From an uncultured Lachnospiraceae bacterium (GTDB taxonomy: Bacteria; Bacillota; Clostridia; Lachnospirales; Lachnospiraceae), in assembly GCA_902767135.1 (NCBI GenBank), contig CACXGE010000099.1:1-64000 (forward strand): a stretch of DNA of 64,000 nucleotides, read 5' to 3'. A program made the position numbers and the translations under genes. The notes beneath the pieces are model-generated. The model did no database searches and was not told the origin of the DNA. It saw only the letters and a program-made list of their open reading frames with translations. Positions 51,691 to 60,780 of the stretch are shown here, piece after piece; the first letter of the stretch is position 1, and each line of letters starts with the position of its first letter.

Positions 51691-51737
51691 AAATAATGGT
51701 AACAGTTTAGACTATGGCTTAACTGTTACAAATAATG
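51691..51737. mobile_element. 31-bp GTAAC palindromic element with perfect 8-bp target duplication
   Basis: Element at 51699-51729, arms GTAACAGTTTAGAC and GGCTTAACTGTTAC. AAATAATG occurs immediately on both sides (51691-51698, 51730-51737), eight of eight. Confidence 0.9.
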
Positions 51738-51818
51738 TAATTACGAAATTATTGTTAAATTGTATACATAGCTGTTGATAGATATTTCCTACAGCGAATA
51801 ACAATGATGGGATAAATA

Positions 51819-51991
51819 TGTGGATAATGTGGATAACTTGTTGACATAATTGAAATCCGTGTCGAAAAAGCTCGATATTATAAGAAAAATGGCTCATTAT
51901 AAAAAAGTGGATAAATCAACTTATGTAAACAAGAAAATCCACATGTCTACCCTTCGAAAAATGTTGATAAACATGTGGATAATGTGGATAA
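51819..51991 (+). promoter_or_regulatory. DnaA-box cluster
   Basis: TGTGGATAA, the complement of the consensus DnaA box TTATCCACA, occurs four times exactly: 51819-51827 and 51828-51836 in tandem, 51974-51982 and 51983-51991 in tandem. Near matches are TGTTGATAA at 51962-51970 and AGTGGATAA at 51906-51914. The boxes sit upstream of dnaD and at the 3' side of murC. Either a DnaA-controlled promoter, a DnaA-titration site or part of an origin; there is no dnaA or dnaN in the window. Confidence 0.8.
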
Positions 51992-52003
51992 CTGTTTTTT
52001 ACA

Positions 52004-53383
52004 CTACTTTCCGAGCAAATGATTTCCTATATTTACTACATCTCCGGCTCCCATGGTAATCAATAAATCTCCGGCGGAGCAATGTTCCAATAGAAATTCT
52101 TCGATTTCCCCAAAAGATGGAAAATAAAAACATTTCTTTCCAGAATCCTCTATTTTCTTTGCAAGTGTTTCGGAACTGATTCCCAGATTGTCTGTCTCTC
52201 GGGCAGGATAGATATCTGCCAGAATAATATTTTCTGCCATGCTTAAAGCCTGGGCAAATTCATCCATCAAAGCTTTGGTTCTGGTAAAGGTATGAGGCTG
52301 GAAGACACACCAAAGTTTCTTATGTGGATAATTCTGGGCGGCAGATAAGGTGGCTTTGATTTCTGTAGGGTGGTGGGCATAATCGTCAATAATGGTGACA
52401 CCGCCAATTTCCCCTTTGTATTCAAAACGTCGGTCTGTTCCTGAAAACGCTAATAAAGCCTTCTTGGTAGTATCTAAGTCAATATGTAATAAATCGGCGG
52501 CAGCGATAGCTGACAAAGAATTATACACATTGTGAATTCCGGTAACAGACAAGGAAATCTGTGACACTTCCTCTCCTTTTTTTAACAAAGTATAGGTGGG
52601 CCTGCCAAAATCATCAAAAATAATGTCTTTGGCGGAGTAGTCAGATGTCTCCTGAGCACCAAAAGTAATGATGTTGCAATTTAATTCATCCGTAAAATAA
52701 GAAAGGTTGTCTATGTCAGAGGATATAATCAACGTACCATCTGTTGGTAAAAGCTTTGTGAATTTTTTAAAGGAGGCACGTATATCGTCTAGGTCTTTAA
52801 AAAAGTCCAAATGGTCTGCATCTATATTTAGAATGATACCAATCTTAGGATAAAAACTTAAAAAACTGTTTGTATACTCGCAGGCTTCTGTCAAAAAATA
52901 TTGGTTGCCGCCTACACGGATATTTCCATGGATTGCTTTTAAAATTCCACCAATGGATAGTGTAGGGTCTGTGTCTGCCTGCAACAGTACATGGGATAAC
53001 ATGGAAGTTGTTGTTGTTTTTCCATGGGTTCCGGATACTGCAATGGGTATCCGATAGTTTTTCATCAACTGTCCTAAGAATTCTGCACGGGTGAGCATTG
53101 GCAGATGTCTCTCAACTGCCCTTTGAAATTCTGGATTATCTTTATGGATGGCGGCGGTATACACTACCAGGTCCACATCATCTGCAATGTTTTCTGCTTT
53201 CTGTCCGATATATACCTGTATGCCTAAAGATTCCATATGTTTTGTCAGGTCAGAAGCTTTCATGTCAGAACCGGAAACTTTAAAGCCTTCTTTGTTTATG
53301 ATTTCAGCAAGTCCACTCATGCTGATTCCACCAATACCTATAAAAAATACATGTATTGGCTGGTTAAAATTGATTTGATACAT
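52004..53383 (-). CDS. murC: UDP-N-acetylmuramate-L-alanine ligase
   Basis: First Mur ligase: adds L-Ala to UDP-MurNAc. 459 residues. Rossmann-like N-domain with FFIGIGGISMSGLAEI, ATP loop SGTHGKTTTTSMLSH near 110, and YAHHPTEIKATL and HTFTRTKAL in the C-domain. The start at 53383 has AAAGGATG upstream. The gene ends immediately beside the DnaA-box cluster. Confidence 0.96.
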   Translation of the reverse strand: MYQINFNQPIHVFFIGIGGISMSGLAEIINKEGFKVSGSDMKASDLTKHMESLGIQVYIGQKAENIADDVDLVVYTAAIHKDNPEFQRAVERHLPMLTRAEFLGQLMKNYRIPIAVSGTHGKTTTTSMLSHVLLQADTDPTLSIGGILKAIHGNIRVGGNQYFLTEACEYTNSFLSFYPKIGIILNIDADHLDFFKDLDDIRASFKKFTKLLPTDGTLIISSDIDNLSYFTDELNCNIITFGAQETSDYSAKDIIFDDFGRPTYTLLKKGEEVSQISLSVTGIHNVYNSLSAIAAADLLHIDLDTTKKALLAFSGTDRRFEYKGEIGGVTIIDDYAHHPTEIKATLSAAQNYPHKKLWCVFQPHTFTRTKALMDEFAQALSMAENIILADIYPARETDNLGISSETLAKKIEDSGKKCFYFPSFGEIEEFLLEHCSAGDLLITMGAGDVVNIGNHLLGK

Positions 53384-53510
53384 AGATAACATCCTTTCTT
53401 TTTCGATTACAAATACCAATATCGTAACATTTCGTCACACATAATTTTTATTATACTCCATATGAAAAGAAAAATCCATTTAAAAACACATAAAAGTACA
53501 GTAACTGTCA

Positions 53511-53565
53511 CGAAACTTCCGTCTCAAAATTGAGACCACTATAAATGTATTCCATGGAAGTTTCG
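53511..53565. repeat. Nested palindrome upstream of glgC
   Basis: Outer arms CGAAACTTCC and GGAAGTTTCG, inner stem GTCTCA/TGAGAC at 53521-53536. Both the outer GAAACTTC and the inner GTCTCA also occur at 17480-17525, next to a GTAAC element, so these may be related pieces. Confidence 0.5.
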
Positions 53566-53624
53566 TAAAGCTGATGCACACAAATATTCATTACAAAAAA
53601 GTGAAAAAAGTTTGAAGTTTGATG

Positions 53625-53653
53625 TTCCAGTTTCAAAGAATGTATGATATAAT
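53625..53653 (+). promoter_or_regulatory. Probable glgC promoter
   Basis: TATAAT at 53648-53653 with TG one base upstream (extended -10) and a weak TTCCAG 17 bases earlier. It leaves a leader of about 105 bases. Confidence 0.55.
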
Positions 53654-53765
53654 CAAAGAGTAGGTAAACTACGCTCATTTTTAAATACATAAAGAAAAAA
53701 TTGACGGTTTTACAGTCAATATAAAATATAGCTTTCTTACAAGCTGTAAATGAGAGGTGATAACA

Positions 53766-55040
53766 ATGATCAAAAAAGAAATGATTGCCATGTTGTTGGC
53801 AGGAGGACAAGGAAGCCGTTTGGGAGTGCTTACAAAAAAAGTTGCAAAGCCGGCAGTTTCTTTTGGCGGTAAGTACAGGATTATCGATTTTCCTCTGAGC
53901 AACTGTATCAATTCCGGAGTTGATACAGTGGGTGTGTTGACACAGTATCAACCATTACGTTTGAATGCTCATATAGGGATTGGTATTCCATGGGACTTGG
54001 ACAGAAATATCGGTGGAGTTACCGTGCTGCCACCTTATGAGAAGAGTACAAGCAGTGAGTGGTATTCGGGAACAGCCAATGCAATTTATCAGAACTTAGA
54101 GTATATGGAAACCTACAATCCGGACTACGTTCTGATCTTGTCAGGTGACCACATCTACAAAATGGATTACGAAGTTATGCTTGATTTCCATAAGCACAAT
54201 AATGCAGATGTTACCATTGCAACTATGCCTGTTCCTATGGAAGAAGCAAGCAGATTCGGTATTGTGGTTGCAGATGAAGAGGGAAAAATCAGTAAATTTG
54301 AAGAAAAGCCAGAACACCCAAGCAGTAATCTGGCGTCTATGGGAATCTACATATTTAGTTGGCCTGTGCTTCGTGAAGCACTGTTAGAAATGTCTGATGA
54401 GCCAGGGTGTGACTTTGGTATGCACATTATTCCACATTGTCATGTCAACAATAAGAGACTGTTTGCTTATGAGTTCAATGGATACTGGAAGGATGTAGGT
54501 ACCCTGGGCTCTTATTGGGAAGCCAACATGGAGTTGATTGATTTAGTGCCGGAATTTAATTTGTATGAAGAATTCTGGAAGATTTATACCAAGAGTGACA
54601 CACTGCCACCTCAGTATATTTCATCGGAGGCAAGAATTGAGAAAAGCATCATCAGCGAAGGTGCAGAAATTTATGGTGAAGTAGTCAATTCCGTTATCGG
54701 AGCAGGTGTAGTTATCGGCAAAGGCAGTGTGATACGGGATTCTATCGTCATGAAAGGTACGGTAGTGGGTGAAAACGTAGTAATGGATAAATCTATTATT
54801 TCGGAACAGGTTAAAATTGGAAACAATGTTGTGTTGGGCATCGGTGAAGATGTACCAAACAGATTAGAGCCAAAGATTTATTCCTTTGGACTTGTAACCG
54901 TTGGTGACAAAGCGGTGATTCCGGATGATGTAAAGATTGGAAAAAATACAGCGATTTCCGGGGTGACGACACCGGAAGACTATCCAGATGGAATTTTAAA
55001 CAGTGGTGAGACAATAATGAAGGCAGGTGACAGGCGATGA
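53766..55040 (+). CDS. glgC: Glucose-1-phosphate adenylyltransferase
   Basis: 424 residues. Makes ADP-glucose for glycogen. Nucleotidyl loop [20 protein letters not shown] near 10, [34 protein letters not shown], and a C-terminal left-handed helix ([20 protein letters not shown]). AGAGGTGATAAC precedes the ATG. glgD overlaps by four bases (ATGA), so the two are translated together. Confidence 0.96.
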   Translation: MIKKEMIAMLLAGGQGSRLGVLTKKVAKPAVSFGGKYRIIDFPLSNCINSGVDTVGVLTQYQPLRLNAHIGIGIPWDLDRNIGGVTVLPPYEKSTSSEWYSGTANAIYQNLEYMETYNPDYVLILSGDHIYKMDYEVMLDFHKHNNADVTIATMPVPMEEASRFGIVVADEEGKISKFEEKPEHPSSNLASMGIYIFSWPVLREALLEMSDEPGCDFGMHIIPHCHVNNKRLFAYEFNGYWKDVGTLGSYWEANMELIDLVPEFNLYEEFWKIYTKSDTLPPQYISSEARIEKSIISEGAEIYGEVVNSVIGAGVVIGKGSVIRDSIVMKGTVVGENVVMDKSIISEQVKIGNNVVLGIGEDVPNRLEPKIYSFGLVTVGDKAVIPDDVKIGKNTAISGVTTPEDYPDGILNSGETIMKAGDRR

Positions 55041-56155
55041 GAGCAATAGGAATTATTTTGGCTGGTGGTAATAACTACCGAATGAAAGAATTATCAAATA
55101 AGCGTGCTATCGCAGCTATGCCAGTGGCAGGAAGTTATCGAAGCATTGATTTTGCCCTTAGTAATATGGCAAATTCCCATATTCAAAGGGTGGCGGTACT
55201 GACACAGTATAATGCCAGAAGTTTAAACGAACATTTAAGTTCTTCCAAATGGTGGGATTTTGGACGTAAACAGGGCGGTTTGTTTGTATTTACACCAACC
55301 ATTACCGCAGATAACAGCTTCTGGTACAGAGGAACTGCAGATGCCATTTATCAGAATATCTCTTTTCTGAAAAACAGTCATGAGCCATATGTCATTATTG
55401 CATCAGGCGATGGCGTTTACAAGTTGGACTACAATAAAGTATTGGAATATCATATTGCCAAGAAGGCAGACATCACAGTGGTTTGCAAGGATGTACAGTT
55501 GGGAAATGACTCGGAACGTTTTGGTGTGATTAAAATGGATAAAGATGGAAGAATTCTGGAATTCGACGAAAAACCAATGGTTGCAACGTCGAATACCATT
55601 TCCTGCGGTATCTATATTATTCGCAGAAGACAGTTAATTGAGCTGTTGGAAAAGTGTGCAAGGGAAGAACGTTACGACTTTGTAAAAGATATACTTGTAC
55701 GATACAAAGGAATGAAGCGGATTTATGGATATGAGATGAAGGATTATTGGAGTAACATATCTACGGTGGAAGCGTACTATAATACGAATATGTCCTTCTT
55801 AGATCCAAATGTGAGAAATTATTTCTTTAAGCAGTATCCGGATGTATATTCCAAAGTTGACGATTTGCCACCTGCAAAGTATAACAATGGAGCAGTGGTA
55901 AAAAACAGTCTGATATCCAGCGGATGTATTGTCAATGGAACCGTAGAGAACTCTGTTTTGTTTAAGAAAGTCTTTGTGGGAAATAATTGTACCATCAGAA
56001 ATTCCATCATTTTAAATGATGTTTATGTTGGAGATAATACAACCATCGAAAATTGTATTGTGGAAAGCAGGGATACCATTCGTGCCAACACATATCATAA
56101 AGGAGAAAATGGAATTGAGGTTGTAGTGGAAAAAAATGAGAGATATGTGCTTTAA
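55037..56155 (+). CDS. glgD: Glucose-1-phosphate adenylyltransferase regulatory subunit
   Basis: 372 residues, paralogue of GlgC. In Firmicutes GlgD alone has little or no activity and raises GlgC activity in a heteromer. It has the fold ([46 protein letters not shown]) but the glycine-rich loop is altered from GGQGSRL to GGNNYRM, as is usual for GlgD. Starts at the ATGA overlap with glgC. spoVG follows after 33 bases. Confidence 0.94.
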   Translation: MRAIGIILAGGNNYRMKELSNKRAIAAMPVAGSYRSIDFALSNMANSHIQRVAVLTQYNARSLNEHLSSSKWWDFGRKQGGLFVFTPTITADNSFWYRGTADAIYQNISFLKNSHEPYVIIASGDGVYKLDYNKVLEYHIAKKADITVVCKDVQLGNDSERFGVIKMDKDGRILEFDEKPMVATSNTISCGIYIIRRRQLIELLEKCAREERYDFVKDILVRYKGMKRIYGYEMKDYWSNISTVEAYYNTNMSFLDPNVRNYFFKQYPDVYSKVDDLPPAKYNNGAVVKNSLISSGCIVNGTVENSVLFKKVFVGNNCTIRNSIILNDVYVGDNTTIENCIVESRDTIRANTYHKGENGIEVVVEKNERYVL

Positions 56156-56188
56156 AAGATATGGTGAAAGGCGAAAGGGGATACAAAA

Positions 56189-56455
56189 ATGAATATTACA
56201 GATGTACGTGTCAGAAAAATGACAAAAGAAAGCAAAATGAAGGCGGTAGTATCTATTACTATTGACGACGTATTTGTAGTACATGATATAAAAGTAATTG
56301 ACGGAGAAAAGGGATTGTTCATTGCTATGCCAAGTAGAAAATCAACGGATGGAGAATATAGAGATATTGCTCATCCAATCAATTCGGAGACGAGAGATGG
56401 TATCCAGAAAATTATTTTGGAAAGCTATGAAAAATCTTTACAGGAAGAAGAGTAA
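56189..56455 (+). CDS. spoVG: SpoVG RNA/DNA-binding regulator
   Basis: 88 residues: [40 protein letters not shown], then a helical end. SpoVG is a small nucleic-acid-binding protein controlling sporulation and surface genes in Firmicutes. It is 33 bases after glgD and ends at a strong terminator, so it may be transcribed with glgCD. GAAAGGGG precedes the ATG. Confidence 0.95.
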   Translation: MNITDVRVRKMTKESKMKAVVSITIDDVFVVHDIKVIDGEKGLFIAMPSRKSTDGEYRDIAHPINSETRDGIQKIILESYEKSLQEEE

Positions 56456-56496
56456 GCGTTACTGTTCGGACAAAAATAAGTTTTAAAGAGAAAGAC

Positions 56497-56530
56497 AAGG
56501 GTGTCAGGAAAAAATTCTGGCACCCTTTTT
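56497..56530. terminator. Terminator after spoVG, also facing the subtilase gene
   Basis: AAGGGTGTCAG and CTGGCACCCTT (one G-U pair) with a 9-base A-rich loop, then TTTTT on the plus strand. Confidence 0.88.
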
Positions 56531-56567
56531 ATTTTTGAATAAAGTTGACAAAGCCTGCATTTTTAAT

Positions 56568-58316
56568 TTAAGTGAGCCCACTGAGGCGTCGTAAGGTATT
56601 GTACAAATCCAATTTTCCGTATCCCCAAAGAGGATTTGGCGTCTCATAGGAGGCGGGCATAATGGCACCCCGTAATAAATAGTTTTTCACTACAATACCG
56701 TTGACAAAAATCAGATTGTTATTTATGATTGCCCACTGCAGAAAAAGTGCAGCGGCTCCGCAACACTGGGCAGCGGCGATACTGGTTCCGGAAAACAGTT
56801 CTCCAGGTGGTATCTTTGCACCTGCAGACAGAGAGGCGTTTTTGGATACATTATATATAGAAGAAACAGGTACAAAAATGTCTACTCCAGGAGCTGCGAT
56901 GGTAGGTACTATTTTGTTGTCAGCAGTATAACCTCTCCCAGATGTGACAGCAAGACTTTCCGTGCGGTAATCATAGGAAGCTACGGTGATGGCATTGGAA
57001 CAATCTCCAGGGGCTGTTACCGTGATATTTGGGTCGGGTGACAGAAAGTAGGTCTCCGATTCCAGAAAAGAGGTGATGGGAAGCCACATATCCAGAGGGA
57101 TTGGCTGTGGGTTAACATTTCGGATAGAAATGCGCCAAAGCCCAGGGGCAGGTTTTAGAAACCGCAGGTAGATTAACTGTCTGCCAGATTGATTTTCTAT
57201 GAAAAAATAATCCAGATAGATGATTGTGTTAAGAAAGACAAAAGTAACTGTCCAGGAAGAATAAGGAGGTTGAAAACGAATCTCCCTGGTCTCGCCGGAG
57301 GGGGAAAGGATTTGCAAGGAAAAATCAGTGAAATTTTCGCTCCACAGTTCAGCACTAAATCCAAGTTCTCCTCCAAGGGTAAAAATTTCAATGGTTTCAG
57401 AAACGTTGTTTGGTGATAAGTCAGCGTGGTAATGATGTCGGCTGTTTCCCTCATTGCCGGAAGGCAGACAGATGCAAAAAGAGTGAAGTTTGCTGAACAA
57501 ATCACAGCTTACGGACAACGCCAAAGCACCGGTATGGGAACCACAACTACTTTGTAAGGGAATACAGATAGAAACCGGAATATCATTTAAACGCCTGCTG
57601 CATTCTCGAATATACTCCAGGGCAGCAATGATGTCATTTTCCTGGTAGCAGGGCACATCATCAGGGATCAAAAAAAAGTCCCGCAAATATTTTTTTGCCT
57701 GTTTTAATTTGACAACAATCAATGTGGATTCCGGGGCGGCACCAGAAAATAACAGAGGCTCTACTGTGTTGCCCGCAGCCACCCCGGCGACTACTGTGCC
57801 GTGGGAGGAACTTGGAGAGGCGGAAGTGTTTCCCACTCTCTCCAAAAGCATTTGGTTTATCTCAGTGGAGGTGTAAGATGTTCCATAAGAGAACCCAAAC
57901 GGTGGAGCTAAGGTGTTGGACTGGTCCCAATAATAGGCAATTCGGGTGGTGTTATCCGGGTTTAAAAATAGTGGGTTGGTAAAGTCGATTCCGTCATCAA
58001 TGATTGCCACTGCCACGTCCTTTCCGCGAAGGGGGATAAAGGGCTGGTTTTGTAAGGTCTGTATTCCGGAAGCCTGAAGGCTTTGAAAGTCTGCAGGACC
58101 AAAACATTTGGGAATACTGGCATCGCCATGGGTATGATTGGGAAATAACATTGCATTTTCCCTTGGTACATGAACTACTGCATACAATTCATTTAAGATT
58201 GTGATGGGATAGAGATCCCTCAAGGTATCTAAAAGATTGTGAGAACCACCATAGTTAAAAATATAATCTACCATATTTTCGTCAATGGCAGCTGGGATAG
58301 AAGAAGATTCGGCCAT
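56568..58316 (-). CDS. Subtilisin-family (S8) serine protease
   Basis: 582 residues. The catalytic triad is intact: Asp107 in AIIDDGIDFTNPLF, His172 in SHGTVVAGVAAGN, Ser512 in FSGTSIAAAQ. Between His and Ser lies an insert of about 200 residues with beta-rich stretches, as in the CspA/B/C germination proteases of Clostridia. No signal peptide is visible, which also fits Csp-type proteins acting inside spores; this is inference. The start at 58316 is chosen because TATAAT lies 34 bases upstream, but there is no ribosome site; Met at 58274 is an alternative. Confidence 0.85.
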   Translation of the reverse strand: MAESSSIPAAIDENMVDYIFNYGGSHNLLDTLRDLYPITILNELYAVVHVPRENAMLFPNHTHGDASIPKCFGPADFQSLQASGIQTLQNQPFIPLRGKDVAVAIIDDGIDFTNPLFLNPDNTTRIAYYWDQSNTLAPPFGFSYGTSYTSTEINQMLLERVGNTSASPSSSHGTVVAGVAAGNTVEPLLFSGAAPESTLIVVKLKQAKKYLRDFFLIPDDVPCYQENDIIAALEYIRECSRRLNDIPVSICIPLQSSCGSHTGALALSVSCDLFSKLHSFCICLPSGNEGNSRHHYHADLSPNNVSETIEIFTLGGELGFSAELWSENFTDFSLQILSPSGETREIRFQPPYSSWTVTFVFLNTIIYLDYFFIENQSGRQLIYLRFLKPAPGLWRISIRNVNPQPIPLDMWLPITSFLESETYFLSPDPNITVTAPGDCSNAITVASYDYRTESLAVTSGRGYTADNKIVPTIAAPGVDIFVPVSSIYNVSKNASLSAGAKIPPGELFSGTSIAAAQCCGAAALFLQWAIINNNLIFVNGIVVKNYLLRGAIMPASYETPNPLWGYGKLDLYNTLRRLSGLT

Positions 58317-58349
58317 AAATATATTACACTGAACAGAAAATATTATCAT

Positions 58350-58377
58350 ATTATATGCGAAAACGGAAAAATTGTAA
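58350..58377 (-). promoter_or_regulatory. Probable promoter of the subtilase gene
   Basis: On the minus strand TATAAT at 58355-58350 with a TTACAA-like -35 at 58377-58372. It leaves a short leader without a ribosome site. Confidence 0.5.
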
Positions 58378-58396
58378 CGTATCTGTTCAGAATTAC

Positions 58397-58427
58397 GTAA
58401 AAGTTCCCCCATGGGCTAAACGGTTAC
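58397..58427. mobile_element. Degenerate 31-bp GTAAC element
   Basis: GTAAAAGTTCCCCC, centre, GGGCTAAACGGTTAC: same length and ends as the others, several substitutions. TATCTGTTCAG at 58379-58389 resembles an arm of the 27-bp palindromes. No matching flanks. Confidence 0.55.
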
Positions 58428-58540
58428 ATTAGTTTTATAAACTGTGAATCCTGGTGACCGTTGGGAATGTGTACGTAAAAAATACAAAAATAAAAAAGTG
58501 TAAATTTCATAAAAAAAACAAAAAAAACAGGGTTTGTTCA

Positions 58541-58569
58541 TTGACTTTTTTTTTAGAAAGGCGTAATGT
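58541..58569 (+). promoter_or_regulatory. Probable atp operon promoter
   Basis: TTGACT, 17-base T-rich spacer, TAATGT, with the atpB start 117 bases downstream. Confidence 0.5.
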
Positions 58570-58685
58570 GTTTATGTTCAGAAGAGGGCAGGAAATTTTA
58601 AGTTGTATGAAATAACAGAAAGTTTCCCCGGAATCTGAAAACGCATTTATGAAATAAAAAATAAATAGGAAAGGAAGTGAGAAAA

Positions 58686-59390
58686 ATGGATGCATTTGTT
58701 GAAAAGCTGGTAGATGGGCTGAACGAGGAACTGGAATGCGAAACTGTATTTTCGATTCCACTGGGCAATGGCCATTCCATACCTGTGTTTGAATCAGTGG
58801 TAGTAACCTGGATTATCATTGTAGCATTGATTGTGATATCCAAATTGCTTGTGAGAAATCTTACCATAGATCATGTGAGCAAAAAACAGCTTGCATTAGA
58901 ATCGGGAATCGGTTTTTTGAGAAATTTCTTTGAAGATGCCTTGGGAGAACACGGAGTAAGATATATGCCATATCTTATGACGGTAATCCTATATATCGGA
59001 GTAGCAAATGTGATTGGCTTATTTGGATTTAAGCCACCTACAAAGGACATGAATGTAACCATCGCACTGTCGTTAATGAGTATTATTCTAATTGAGTATG
59101 CAGGCATTTATAAAAAAGGTGTAAAGGGTTGGATCAAAGGATTTGCACAACCGGTGGCAATTGTTGCACCAATTAATGTATTGGAAATTTTTATTCGACC
59201 GTTATCCTTATGTATGCGATTGTTTGGTAATGTATTGGGAGCTTTCGTAGTTATGGAGCTTATCAAACTATGTATACCAGTTGGAGTGCCCACCGTATTT
59301 AGCTTGTATTTCGATATTTTTGATGGTCTGATTCAGGCCTATGTATTCGTTTTCCTGACCTCATTATTCATAAACGAGGCAACGGAGTAA
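58686..59390 (+). CDS. atpB: ATP synthase F0 subunit a
   Basis: 234 residues, five or six helices. Forms the ion half-channels next to the c-ring. The essential Arg is in LEIFIRPLSLCMRLFGNVLG, and the C-terminus ends in TSLFINEATE. Start ATG 58686 with AGGAAAGGAAG upstream; GTG at 58677 is possible but less well placed. First gene of the operon; atpI is missing from the position upstream where many Firmicutes have it. Confidence 0.95.
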   Translation: MDAFVEKLVDGLNEELECETVFSIPLGNGHSIPVFESVVVTWIIIVALIVISKLLVRNLTIDHVSKKQLALESGIGFLRNFFEDALGEHGVRYMPYLMTVILYIGVANVIGLFGFKPPTKDMNVTIALSLMSIILIEYAGIYKKGVKGWIKGFAQPVAIVAPINVLEIFIRPLSLCMRLFGNVLGAFVVMELIKLCIPVGVPTVFSLYFDIFDGLIQAYVFVFLTSLFINEATE

Positions 59391-59408
59391 AAGTACTGGA
59401 AATTTTAA

Positions 59409-59681
<273 letters not shown>

Positions 59682-59747
59682 TTGGAATTGAAAAAGTTTT
59701 ATCCAGAAAAATCGTAAATAGAATCGTTTAGAAAGCAGGTGGTACAG

Positions 59748-60242
59748 GTGTTAAAGCTAGACCCATGGAATATAGTCTTTACCATTGTAAACCTTCTCAT
59801 TTTATACTGGGCAATGAAGAAATTCTTGTTTGGACCGGTGCTTGCTATCATGGATAAGCGCAGAGAGCTGATTGAGGGGCAGTTAGAGGATGCTGCCCAA
59901 AAGGAGCAGGAAGCCACGGAAATGAAAGCTGCCTACGAAAAAGATTTAAGACAAGCAAAAGAGGAAGCAAAAGGGATTGTTGAGAAGGCTCACGGTGATG
60001 CAAAGGTAGAGTACGACAGAATTATCAAGGAAGCTGACGAAAGGGCAGCCCAGATTATTGTGAAAGCCAATAAGACGGTAGAACTTGAAAAGCAGAAAAC
60101 GTTACAGGAAATGGAAAGTGAAATTGCTTCCATTGCCTTGGCAGCAGCAGCAAAGATTATGAATGAGTCACAGGAAAATGACCAGACACTTTACAATAAG
60201 TTTATAAAAGCAGGTGATGCCAATGACACAGCTGGCAATTAA
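59748..60242 (+). CDS. atpF: ATP synthase F0 subunit b
   Basis: 164 residues: one membrane helix (WNIVFTIVNLLILYWAMKKF) and a long charged coiled coil, the stator stalk. GTG at 59748 is chosen because AGGTGG lies just upstream; GTG at 59739 lies within that site. The 3' end overlaps atpH by 20 bases. Confidence 0.93.
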   Translation: MLKLDPWNIVFTIVNLLILYWAMKKFLFGPVLAIMDKRRELIEGQLEDAAQKEQEATEMKAAYEKDLRQAKEEAKGIVEKAHGDAKVEYDRIIKEADERAAQIIVKANKTVELEKQKTLQEMESEIASIALAAAAKIMNESQENDQTLYNKFIKAGDANDTAGN

Positions 60243-60723
60243 TTACGGAACAGCTCTTTTTGAGCTGAACCTTCCAAAAGAAGAGACAAAGTCCCAGATG
60301 GATACCCTGCTAGGCAGCAAGGAACTGTTAAATGCGTTGTGCAGTCCCATTGTTTCCTTAAAAGAAAAGCAGGCGGTCATTGACAGGATTTTTACAGGAA
60401 AATTCAAAAACTTTTTAAAGTTAATATGCAGTCAACAAAGTGCAGAGTATATTCCTGAAATTTTGGAAGCGTATAAAGAAAAATGTAACCAGGCAGAGGG
60501 TATTCTGGAAGGAGAACTGTGCTATGTTACCCCCCCAAGCGAAGAACAACTGTCCCAGATAAAGGCATTTCTTTGTAAAAAATATCAGAAGAAAGCCATT
60601 CGTCTGAACATGAAGCAGGATGCAAACCTGGTGGGAGGATTTGTTCTCAGGATACAGAATTATGAATATGACTGGAGTTATGCGGGAAGATTAGAGATGT
60701 TACGCAGAAAAATAGTAAGATAG
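60223..60723 (+). CDS. atpH: ATP synthase F1 subunit delta
   Basis: 166 residues linking the b stalk to the alpha subunits. N-terminal helical bundle (LAINYGTALFELNLPKEETK) and C-terminal part ending YEYDWSYAGRLEMLRRKIV. ATG 60223 has AGGTGAT upstream, within the atpF 3' end, implying coupling. Confidence 0.92.
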   Translation: MTQLAINYGTALFELNLPKEETKSQMDTLLGSKELLNALCSPIVSLKEKQAVIDRIFTGKFKNFLKLICSQQSAEYIPEILEAYKEKCNQAEGILEGELCYVTPPSEEQLSQIKAFLCKKYQKKAIRLNMKQDANLVGGFVLRIQNYEYDWSYAGRLEMLRRKIVR

Positions 60724-60780
60724 AAAAACAGAAAGTAAAGAGAAAAGAGAAAAGAGAAACAAAAAACGGAGGTGATAGGC

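Larger units (their letters stand above)
51567..52003. other. Region between dnaD and murC with DnaA boxes and a mobile element
   Basis: 437 bases with no gene. It holds a 31-bp GTAAC element with perfect duplication (51691-51737) and the DnaA-box cluster. A/T-rich throughout. Confidence 0.75.
53384..53765. other. Intergenic region between murC and glgC
   Basis: 382 bases with divergent promoters: a stem CGAAACTTCC/GGAAGTTTCG (53511-53565) with inner GTCTCA/TGAGAC, a promoter at 53625-53653, and a leader with the palindrome TTGACGG/CAGTCAA. No gene seen. Confidence 0.55.
58317..58685. other. Intergenic region between the subtilase gene and atpB
   Basis: 369 bases with divergent promoters and a degenerate GTAAC element at 58397-58427. 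No atpI gene is present here. Two long A/T runs at about 58500-58560. Confidence 0.6.
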
